The notes under the pieces are model-generated. The model was not told the origin of the DNA. It was given only the letters and a program-made list of their open reading frames with translations, and did not search any database. Below are positions 7,943 to 13,159 of a DNA stretch of 19,082 nucleotides, piece by piece. Position numbers and translations under genes: made by a program. Numbering within the stretch: the stretch's first letter is position 1; each line of letters starts with the position of its first letter. The stretch covers positions 1 to 19,082 of the forward strand of contig LSKF01000045.1 of NCBI GenBank assembly GCA_001556995.1. Direction: 5' to 3'. Source of the DNA: Erythrobacteraceae bacterium CCH12-C2. Its GTDB lineage: Bacteria; Pseudomonadota; Alphaproteobacteria; Sphingomonadales; Sphingomonadaceae.

Positions 7943-8588
7943 ACCAGACTTCACCCCTGCCGCTGGCCGCTTCTTGCCAGTCAGCGCCTACGACCGCTTG
8001 CTCGCTCTGTTGACCCGTGAGGACATCTGGCGGGCCAAACTTCTCGAAGTGCTTGCCCCGAAAGGCGGCGAGCGCATCCTTGATGTCGGATGCGGGACTG
8101 GCTCGTTAGCGATCCAGATCAAGCAGGCCGAGCCCGGCGCACACGTAGTCGGACTTGATCCCGACCCAGAGGCCCGCAGGATAGCAGCGGCCAAGGCGGA
8201 AACTGCCGGAGTGGAGATCGAGTGGCATTCCGGTTTTGCGCGCGACGCCGCAAATGTCGGGCAGTTTGACAAGGTCGTGTCCAGTCTCGTTTTCCACCAG
8301 GTGCCTGTCGCTGAAAAGCGCGCCGGTCTTCAAGCTATGTTCACAGCGACAAAACCAGCCGGGCGAGTGCTTGTCGTTGATTATGCGGAGCAACGAAGCT
8401 GGTTGATGCGACAAGCCTTCAGAATCGTTCAGGTCGCCGATGGAAAGACCAATACACAGCCCAATGCGGATGGGTTTCTCGAACGCGAACTGACCCGAAT
8501 TTGCGGCGCTCAGCTTACGGAAACCTGGACCTTGAACACCCCTACCGGCACGATTTCGATATTCAAAGTGGCCCCAGCGTTCCGATAA
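7935..8588 (+). CDS. class I SAM-dependent methyltransferase
   Basis: The 217-residue protein has a Rossmann-fold methyltransferase core. Motif I is LDVGCGTGS (residues 49-57), the acidic strand-2 end is GLDPD (about 73-77), and later strands are FDKVVSSLVFHQV and AGRVLVVDYAE. It resembles UbiE/Methyltransf_11/25-type enzymes acting on small molecules; the substrate cannot be read from sequence. No metal-binding Cys cluster like that of arsenite methyltransferase ArsM is present. The ATG is overlapped by the end of the truncated CDF frame and has no strong ribosome-binding site, so expression probably depends on translational coupling and the metal-responsive promoter at 7744. The last codons and stop appear to come from an adjoining merR remnant, so the native C-terminus may differ by a few residues. 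Confidence 0.85.
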   Translation: MTEPDFTPAAGRFLPVSAYDRLLALLTREDIWRAKLLEVLAPKGGERILDVGCGTGSLAIQIKQAEPGAHVVGLDPDPEARRIAAAKAETAGVEIEWHSGFARDAANVGQFDKVVSSLVFHQVPVAEKRAGLQAMFTATKPAGRVLVVDYAEQRSWLMRQAFRIVQVADGKTNTQPNADGFLERELTRICGAQLTETWTLNTPTGTISIFKVAPAFR

Positions 8589-8741
8589 TCTTGCAATGGT
8601 TTTCGTTGAGGTGGACGCGCGCGATCCCATTCGCGGCGTCACAAGACTGGACCCTGTCGTCCGACAGTGTGAGCAACTCGCGCCCGGCATTGAGCGTGAA
8701 GCCTTGGTCGCAGTGGCGATCGTCAGCTCGCCGATCTTCAA
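8570..8741 (-). pseudogene. merR pseudogene with two internal deletions
   Basis: Read on the minus strand from 8741, this segment matches the merR gene at 7336-7740 in three blocks. The N-terminus (KIGELTIATATK) is followed directly by GFTLNAGRELLTLSDD...QSCDAANGIARVHL, then CKIIGTLGP. The first join removes about 130 bp (codons ~14-56, most of the DNA-binding domain) and shifts frame. The second removes about 81 bp between two GCAAGAT repeats that the intact paralogue still has at codons 93-95 and 120-122. The start codon reads TTG instead of ATG. The 3' end is overlaid by the last codons of the methyltransferase, and the 5' end abuts the stop of the next merR gene. It cannot encode a working regulator. 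Confidence 0.82.
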
Positions 8742-9181
8742 GCCGGAGTTCCGCTTTCACCGGTCCAGTAAGTCCCGCTCAGCGTGGCAAGGATCGGGCA
8801 GCCTCTGAACGAATCATGGTCGCAGGCACCAATCGCATCAGTGAGGACCGCCTCCATCCGCTTGAGGTCTTCAAGCCGCGCTTTCACAATCTGCAGGTTT
8901 GATTGCGCAATCGCCTTCGCGTCAGCGCAGGCATCAATGCCGCTATCCGATGCTGATTTAGTTAGCCTGAGCAAATTTCGGATTTCTTCGATTGCAAATC
9001 CCAGAGCGCGGGCACGCTTGATGAAGCGCAAACGATCCGCATCTCCGGTTGTGTAGTAGCGATACCGTCCGCGTCGATCGGCACGCGGAATAAGGCCAAT
9101 CCGTTCATAATAGCGGATCGTTTCGATGTTGCATCCGCACTGCTGCGACAATGCTCCAATCGGAAATTCTTGCTGGGTCAA
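8738..9181 (-). CDS. MerR-family metal sensor controlling a MerT-like/GDCCVxC pair
   Basis: The 147-residue product has a MerR DNA-binding domain (FPIGALSQQCGCNIETIRYY) and dimerisation helix. Three Cys sit at sensor positions: C85, C120 and C128 (IDACADAKA; GACDHDSFRGCPIL). The stretch LEDLKRMEAVL before the metal loop resembles mercuric MerR, but the loop is Cys-x7-Cys rather than the Cys-x8-Cys of Tn501 MerR. Two extra Cys (C15, C17) lie in the helix-turn-helix. The start is a TTG at 9181 with AAGG about 10 nt upstream; there is no ATG that would keep the DNA-binding domain. It is divergent from the MerT-like gene, with a perfect dyad between them. Its TGA overlaps the first codons of the merR pseudogene and may have been created by that junction. 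Confidence 0.88.
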   Translation of the reverse strand: MTQQEFPIGALSQQCGCNIETIRYYERIGLIPRADRRGRYRYYTTGDADRLRFIKRARALGFAIEEIRNLLRLTKSASDSGIDACADAKAIAQSNLQIVKARLEDLKRMEAVLTDAIGACDHDSFRGCPILATLSGTYWTGESGTPA

Positions 9182-9202
9182 AAGGGCGCCTTCAAAAATC
9201 GC

Positions 9203-9233
9203 TTGAGTCTGTAGTCGCTACAGACGGTACGGT
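9203..9233 (+). promoter_or_regulatory. MerR-type promoter/operator of the MerT-like gene
   Basis: TTGAGT (9203-9208) and TACGGT (9228-9233) are spaced by 19 bp. The spacer carries a perfect 8-bp dyad, GTCTGTAG-TCG-CTACAGAC (9207-9225). This is the expected geometry for activation by the divergent MerR protein whose gene starts at 9181. The dyad differs from the one shared by the other two promoters (ACCCTATAG/CTACAGGGT), so the two sensors may recognise different sites, although both have CTACAG half-sites. Confidence 0.85.
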
Positions 9234-9262
9234 GTTGGTCATGATTCGACAAGGAGCTAGCG

Positions 9263-9634
9263 ATGGCCGACCAACCTGACGACCAATCTGACAAAACAAA
9301 ACTCGGCGGAGCAGTTGTATTGACCGTCAGCGGCATTGGCGCAGCGTTTGGAGTGGCTGCTTGCTGCGCATTGCCGATCTTGCTGGCAACGGCGGGTATC
9401 GGAACGGCTTGGCTTGCGGGTATCGCGTCAATTGCAGCCCCCTATCGCGAGATTTGGATCGTCATCAGCGCGCTCTCCCTGCTGATCTCGGCAGTTTTGC
9501 TTTGGCGGGCGCATCAAAACGCGGTCCGCTGTGGCGGTGTGGCGGCGAGTTCGCCGCGGTGGTTGCGGATTGCTCTTGCCGTTGGATTGGCAGTCGGAGT
9601 CACACTGCTTGCTGCTGGAATTTTCTATGTCTGA
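9263..9634 (+). CDS. MerT-like small membrane metal transporter
   Basis: The 123-residue inner-membrane protein has about three hydrophobic helices (roughly 15-46, 63-82, 103-122). The first carries the Cys pair C34-C35 in AAFGVAACCALPILL, followed by AGIGTAWLAGI and a PYREIWI segment, the signature of mercuric transporter MerT, which moves Hg(II) into the cytoplasm. Only one Cys (C90) remains in the cytoplasmic loop, where classic MerT has two. There is no merA or merP in the window, so uptake for reduction is not evident here; export or another thiophilic metal is possible. The start follows GGAG (AAGGAGCTAGCG) at good spacing. It overlaps the next gene by 8 bp and is driven by the promoter at 9203. 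Confidence 0.82.
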   Translation: MADQPDDQSDKTKLGGAVVLTVSGIGAAFGVAACCALPILLATAGIGTAWLAGIASIAAPYREIWIVISALSLLISAVLLWRAHQNAVRCGGVAASSPRWLRIALAVGLAVGVTLLAAGIFYV

Positions 9635-9851
9635 TCGGGCCGTCGTCCTCCAGTCCACTCTGACCTGCCCAGAATGTGGCACACAAAAGCTGGAAACCAT
9701 GCCGACAGACGCATGCTGGTTCTTCTACGATTGTAGTGGTTGTCACACACTGCTTCGCCCTCTGGCCGGGGATTGCTGCGTGTTCTGCTCATATGGAACC
9801 GAAAAATGCCCGCCAATCCAGCAAGGCGATGATTGTGGTGGCTGCGGATAG
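9627..9851 (+). CDS. GDCCVxC-domain Cys-rich small protein
   Basis: The 74-residue soluble protein has eleven Cys: C14/C17 (CPEC), C30, C36/C39 (CSGC), C50, C51, C54 (GDCCVFC, residues 48-54), C61, and C70/C73 (DCGGCG). GDCCVFC is the signature of the GDCCVxC family, in which the motif occurs as Cys or selenocysteine; members often lie near mercury or other metal genes, and no biochemical role is established to my knowledge. The paired CxxC motifs suggest zinc-ribbon-like or thiophilic metal binding. The start overlaps the MerT-like stop by 8 bp, so the two are translationally coupled. The ~8 bases after its stop join directly to the second copy of the CDF promoter. Confidence 0.85.
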   Translation: MSDRAVVLQSTLTCPECGTQKLETMPTDACWFFYDCSGCHTLLRPLAGDCCVFCSYGTEKCPPIQQGDDCGGCG

Positions 9852-9858
9852 AATGCGT

Positions 9859-9889
9859 TTGACCCTATAGTTGCTACAGGGTGTAGATA
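9859..9889 (+). promoter_or_regulatory. MerR-type promoter/operator, copy 2, upstream of the CDF gene
   Basis: TTGACC (9859-9864) and TAGATA (9884-9889) are 19 bp apart and flank the ACCCTATAG-TTG-CTACAGGGT dyad. It is identical over 31 bases to the promoter at 7744. No intact merR lies immediately divergent here, so the regulator encoded at 7336-7740 probably acts on it in trans. Confidence 0.87.
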
Positions 9890-9915
9890 GAGTGCCGACT
9901 CGCAGATTGTCGAGA
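9859..9915 (+). repeat. duplicated promoter-leader segment, copy 2 of 2
   Basis: This is the partner of 7744-7800 in an ungapped alignment with 49 of 57 matches. The bases just upstream (AATGCG-TTTGACC) correspond to the start-codon region of a divergent merR in copy 1 (CATGCC-TTGACC), which locates a breakpoint at about 9852. Confidence 0.85.
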
Positions 9916-9925
9916 AGGTAAGAAG

Positions 9926-10552
9926 ATGGCTGATGATTGCTGCAAGGCCGCGTGCGGAACGACGGCAACGCTGAATGACCCGCGCTGGCGCAGGGTCTTG
10001 TGGATCGCGCTTTGTGTGAACGCTGGCATGTTCGCGGTAGAAATGGCGGCAGGGGCTGCCGCTGACAGCCGCGCATTGCAGGCTGATGCGCTCGATTTTC
10101 TGGGCGATGCCGCCAATTATGCGATCAGCCTGCTGGTCGCCGGCATGGCGCTGGCATGGCGGGCCCGGGCCGCGCTGGCCAAGGGTCTTACCCTCATCGG
10201 TCTGGGTGGCTGGGTGATGATCACGGCCGTTCTGGCAGCGCTCGGCGGAGCTGCACCCGAGCCTGAATTGATGGGGATCATCGGCGCGCTCGCGCTCGCG
10301 GCCAACACCGGTGTCGCCATCATGCTCTATCGCTTCCGCACCGGTGACGCGAACATGCGTTCGGTCTGGATCTGCTCGCGCAATGACGCGATCGGCAATA
10401 TCGCCGTGATGGCGGCTGCACTTGGCGTGTTCGGCACCGGGACGGCCTGGCCCGACCTTATTGTTGCAGCGATCCTGGCGCTGCTTGGGATCAGTGGCGG
10501 CATCCAGATTGTCCGGCAGGCACGACGTGAGTTGGGGAGCGTTGCGGCATGA
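9926..10552 (+). CDS. short CDF-family cation efflux transporter with Cys-rich N-terminus
   Basis: Cation diffusion facilitators export divalent ions (Zn, Cd, Co, Ni) from the cytosol by proton exchange. This 208-residue protein has about six membrane helices but lacks the ~90-residue cytoplasmic C-terminal domain of YiiP-type members. The helix-2 site is D57-x-x-x-D61 (DALDFLGD). In helix 5, the usual His of HxxxD is Cys: C150-x-x-x-D154 (CSRND). The N-terminus MADDCCKAAC offers three extra Cys. GAAGG lies upstream of the ATG, and the MerR-type promoter at 9859 precedes it. The stop overlaps the start of the DUF3703 fusion gene (ATGA). The Cys in the site suggests a preference for softer ions such as Cd(II), which is inference. 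Confidence 0.88.
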   Translation: MADDCCKAACGTTATLNDPRWRRVLWIALCVNAGMFAVEMAAGAAADSRALQADALDFLGDAANYAISLLVAGMALAWRARAALAKGLTLIGLGGWVMITAVLAALGGAAPEPELMGIIGALALAANTGVAIMLYRFRTGDANMRSVWICSRNDAIGNIAVMAAALGVFGTGTAWPDLIVAAILALLGISGGIQIVRQARRELGSVAA

Positions 10553-11352
10553 AGGTTTCCCGTGCGACACATATCGCGCTCAAGCCGGACACCGTCTGGG
10601 CAGAGGTCCAGACGGCGGGCTTATTGCAGCATATCGCTTGGCCGCTGGTGCGCTTCATCCCGGTCGACGACGCGGCGTTCGAGAGCTTTCAGCCCGGCGG
10701 GCGCTATCAGGTTAAGCTCCGGCTGTTCGGCATGATCCCCTTTGGGACCCAGTGGATCGTGACGTCCCTGCACGAAGCTCAGGGCACCCAGTGGCCCAAG
10801 CGACTGCGTGATGACGGCTATAGTGCCCTCATCTCGAAGTGGGATCATTGGATTACCGTCGCGCCGGATAAGGAGGGCGGGACGCGTTACAGCGACGAGG
10901 TCGAAGTTTCGGCCGGGGCTCTGACCCCGTTCATCTGGGCCTTTGCACAGATCTTCTATTGGCACCGGCAGCGGCGGTGGCGGGGACTTGCCAAGAGCCT
11001 CGCGGCGCGGCGGGTGATCGCGGCCGAAATGGCGGCATACCGGTCAGCGGTCGAAGCAGGCGACGATGATCGTGCTTGGCACCATCTGGAGCGGGTTCAT
11101 ATCGTTTCGCAGCCCTATCTTGGCCCACATCTCGCCAGTCATGGCGCCATGCTGGGGTTCGCGATCGAGAAGCGCGATTGGAGCGAAGTTCTGGGCCAGA
11201 TGGTCCGGATCATTCTGGCTCCGCTCGGTTCGCTGACGGGCCGGTGGCCGGTGGGTAACACCGGGCGATCTAATGTGAGCGCGTTTGCGCCAATGCCAGT
11301 GCCGGATGATCTTCAACTGGAAATTGATCAGCCTGATCAAGGAAGCAGGTGA
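10549..11352 (+). CDS. SRPBCC-DUF3703 fusion protein
   Basis: The 267-residue protein has two parts. Residues 1-150 look like an SRPBCC/START-type ligand-binding fold (strands VSRATHIAL, GGRYQVKLRLFG, GTQWIVTSL, GGTRYSDEVEVSAG; a long helix to ~150). Residues ~157-255 match DUF3703: AGDDDRAWHHLERVHIVSQ, YLGPHLASHGAML, and the hallmark PVGNTG..NVSAF.PMPVPDDL. DUF3703 usually stands alone as a ~115-residue protein beside metal-efflux genes, with no assigned function. SRPBCC domains bind hydrophobic small ligands or act on lipids and polyketides. The gene overlaps the CDF stop by 4 bp and so shares its promoter. The frame is continuous with no frameshift at the join. The domain calls are from memory of motifs. 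Confidence 0.8.
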   Translation: MKVSRATHIALKPDTVWAEVQTAGLLQHIAWPLVRFIPVDDAAFESFQPGGRYQVKLRLFGMIPFGTQWIVTSLHEAQGTQWPKRLRDDGYSALISKWDHWITVAPDKEGGTRYSDEVEVSAGALTPFIWAFAQIFYWHRQRRWRGLAKSLAARRVIAAEMAAYRSAVEAGDDDRAWHHLERVHIVSQPYLGPHLASHGAMLGFAIEKRDWSEVLGQMVRIILAPLGSLTGRWPVGNTGRSNVSAFAPMPVPDDLQLEIDQPDQGSR

Positions 11353-11380
11353 TGCCAGATCGTCCTCAATTACGGTGTGA

Positions 11381-11400
11381 TAATATAACCTTATATATTA
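11381..11400. promoter_or_regulatory. AT-rich dyad upstream of the czc block
   Basis: TAATATAACC-TTATATATTA is an imperfect inverted repeat made almost entirely of A and T, within an otherwise GC-rich window. It lies in the 106-nt gap between the DUF3703 fusion and the next gene. It could be a promoter: TATATT at 11393-11398 as -10, with TTACGG 17 bp upstream as a poor -35. It could also be an operator for a repressor not encoded here. The sequence is not a MerR-type box. Confidence 0.4.
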
Positions 11401-11458
11401 CGGGGATATTTCGGCCTTGCTCCACCCATTTGCCAATGTTACTGGCGCCGTCACGTCC

Positions 11459-11827
11459 ATGACGCTTGCACTCCGCCCTCTTGCCCTGCGCCCTCTTGCC
11501 ATACTTCTGGCGCTGGTGATGCTTGTCCTGGCGACGGTCGCTGATGCCGCAACCTGCGGGGCTGAAGCCGGATTTTCCGACGGGTCTGAAATTTCGACCA
11601 TTTCGCTTCAGGTAGAAGCATCTGGCGAGAATGATCAGGGCGATCCCGATACTCCTGTCGAGCAGCACGGCGTGTGTGCTCACGGTCATTGCCACCACGG
11701 CTCTAATGTAGAGGGCGCGGCGTTTGGTATCGAGAGCCGTGAGCTTTTGGCCGTGCATTTGTCGGCACGCTTTGACCGCTTGCCGTCGGTTGATCGCGAG
11801 ATAGTGAGCCCCCCTCCTCGAGTCTGA
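11459..11827 (+). CDS. secreted His/Cys protein of unknown function upstream of czcCBA
   Basis: The 122-residue product has a signal peptide (hydrophobic LAILLALVMLVLATVADA, cleavage near ADA-A). The mature protein is acidic, with a single dense metal-ligand cluster EQHGVCAHGHCHHG (four His and two Cys within 12 residues) and another Cys near the mature start. The tail is amphipathic and ends in PPPRV. A periplasmic Zn/Cd/Co-binding role feeding CzcCBA is plausible but unproven. I chose the ATG at 11459 because it begins right before the signal sequence; its ribosome-binding site is poor, and an in-frame TTG at 11417 is an alternative. It is followed by a terminator before czcC. Confidence 0.65.
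   Translation: MTLALRPLALRPLAILLALVMLVLATVADAATCGAEAGFSDGSEISTISLQVEASGENDQGDPDTPVEQHGVCAHGHCHHGSNVEGAAFGIESRELLAVHLSARFDRLPSVDREIVSPPPRV
11471..11500 (+). repeat. 15-bp tandem duplication inside a signal peptide
   Basis: CTCCGCCCTCTTGCC (11471-11485) is followed immediately by CTGCGCCCTCTTGCC (11486-11500), with one mismatch. It encodes the repeated peptide LRPLA-LRPLA in the n-region of the secreted protein. It is in frame, so the gene stays open. Confidence 0.85.
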
Positions 11828-11837
11828 CGCTCCACGC

Positions 11838-11867
11838 GCGCCGGAATGATTTCCGGTGCCGTTTTTT
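11838..11867 (+). terminator. intrinsic terminator or attenuator before czcC
   Basis: A 9-bp stem (GCGCCGGAA at 11838-11846 with TTCCGGTGC at 11851-11859, including one G-T pair) has a TGAT loop and is followed after CG by six T (11862-11867). It sits 10 bases after the stop of the secreted-protein gene and 27 bases before the czcC ATG. It should end part of the upstream transcript and lower expression of czcCBA relative to the small gene. Confidence 0.75.
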
Positions 11868-11894
11868 GAACGTCAGCAGAGGAAGTCATCCAAA

Positions 11895-13148
11895 ATGTCA
11901 GCCATATTATGGCGGGGCGCCCTCATTGCAGGGTTGGCCTTCGCCGCTTCTATCGAGCCTGCTGCCGCGCAGGAGCCAGCGGTTGTTTCGCTCGATGATG
12001 CGCTCGACCGCAGCGGGGTCACAGATGGCTCCGCGTTTTCCGACAGTAATCCGCGCCTTATCGGGCCGCGCGCTGAAACCGAGGCAGCACAGGCGCTCAT
12101 CGGTCAGGCGCGCTTGCGGCCCAATCCGCAGGTCTCTCTCGAAGCTGAGGATTTTGCCGGTAGCGGCGCCTTCTCCGGCTTACGTGCGACACAAATCACC
12201 TTGTCGGTTGGCCAGCAGCTTGAACTTGGCGGGAAGCGGGGTGCGCGGATCGCAGCAGCCGAGGCCCAGGCCGACCTTGCAACCCTGAGGGCCAACCTCT
12301 CGCAGGCGGAGCTCGGGTTTGTGGTGCGCGAACGCTATATCGCAGCCGTTGCAGCCGTATCGCGCCTTGATCTTGCCCGCGATATCGTCGCGCGCAACGA
12401 GGAACTGGCGCGCATTGCGAACCTGCTGGTGGATGTCGGCCGCGAGCCGCCGCTGCGAGCCTTGCGGGCGCAAGCCGCGCTCGCTGAAGCGCAGGCTGAG
12501 CTCCAAGCTGCGCAAGCGGCCAGCCTTGCTGCACGAACAGGCCTTGCCGCTTTGTGGGGCGAGCAGGCAGCGCCGCCTGTGGTGCCGAGTGAGTTTCCCA
12601 CCATTGCACCGCCAGACCAGATAATGGCAACCAGTGCGCCATTGCAGTTGGAATTTGCGCGGGCAAACACAGCTGCCGCATCCGCAGAAATAGCGCGGGA
12701 ACGCAGCCTGCGCATCCCGGATCCCACCATCTCGGCCGGCGTGCGGCGGTTCGAGGAGAGCAACGCCAATGCCTTTGTAGTCGGCGTCTCGATCCCGCTC
12801 CCATTCAGCAATCGCAATCAGGGCAATATCGCTTCTGCCGAAGCCAATCTGCGCGCAGCAACTGCCCGCGAAGCTGTAGCGCTCGCGGATTACGAACTGG
12901 CCGTTGCCCGCGCACGCGCCGCCTATCTGGCTGCCGAGGCGCGCGTTGAAACCCTTTCCGCAACATCCCTGCCACAGGCCGAAGAAGCGTTGAGGCTCGT
13001 GCGCATCGGCTACAGCAATGGCCGCTTTCCGCTGATCGAAGTCCTGGCCGCCGCCGATGCCCGCGACGCCATCCGTGAGGCGCTGATCGCTGCGCAGCAG
13101 GACCGGGGACAGGCCGCCGCCGAACTTATCAGGCTAGCTGCACAATGA
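11895..13148 (+). CDS. czcC: TolC-family outer-membrane factor (CzcC)
   Basis: This is the outer-membrane channel of the CzcCBA divalent-cation efflux complex. The 417-residue product has a Sec signal peptide (ILWRGALIAGLAFAASIEPAAAQ) and no lipobox. Two outer-membrane-efflux repeats follow, with the family's loop signatures RPNPQVSLEAEDF and RIPDPTISAGVRRF and long Ala-rich coiled helices. I chose the ATG at 11895, preceded by AGAGGAAG about 11 nt upstream, rather than an in-frame GTG at 11856 that lies within the terminator hairpin. The stop overlaps an in-frame czcB ATG (ATGA). Confidence 0.92.
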   Translation: MSAILWRGALIAGLAFAASIEPAAAQEPAVVSLDDALDRSGVTDGSAFSDSNPRLIGPRAETEAAQALIGQARLRPNPQVSLEAEDFAGSGAFSGLRATQITLSVGQQLELGGKRGARIAAAEAQADLATLRANLSQAELGFVVRERYIAAVAAVSRLDLARDIVARNEELARIANLLVDVGREPPLRALRAQAALAEAQAELQAAQAASLAARTGLAALWGEQAAPPVVPSEFPTIAPPDQIMATSAPLQLEFARANTAAASAEIARERSLRIPDPTISAGVRRFEESNANAFVVGVSIPLPFSNRNQGNIASAEANLRAATAREAVALADYELAVARARAAYLAAEARVETLSATSLPQAEEALRLVRIGYSNGRFPLIEVLAAADARDAIREALIAAQQDRGQAAAELIRLAAQ

Positions 13149-13159
13149 GGAATATTGTC

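Noticed and set aside
7935..8588. Methyltransferase as an arsenite methyltransferase (ArsM)
   Set aside because: It lacks the conserved Cys residues of ArsM and is shorter. Only the general SAM-binding fold is supported.
8106..8741. A 211-codon minus-strand frame starting with a MerR-like KIGEL peptide
   Set aside because: Only the first ~13 codons are merR-derived. After the deletion it is out of frame and then runs antisense through the methyltransferase. It is better described as a pseudogene.
8738..9181. Second MerR called as a true mercuric MerR
   Set aside because: The three-Cys pattern fits divalent sensors in general, the metal loop spacing differs by one from Tn501 MerR, and there is no merA or merP in the window. 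The metal was left open.
9743..10570. A 275-codon open frame on the minus strand
   Set aside because: It is antisense to the GDCCVxC gene, the MerR-type promoter and the CDF gene, all of which have motif support. Its product resembles nothing.
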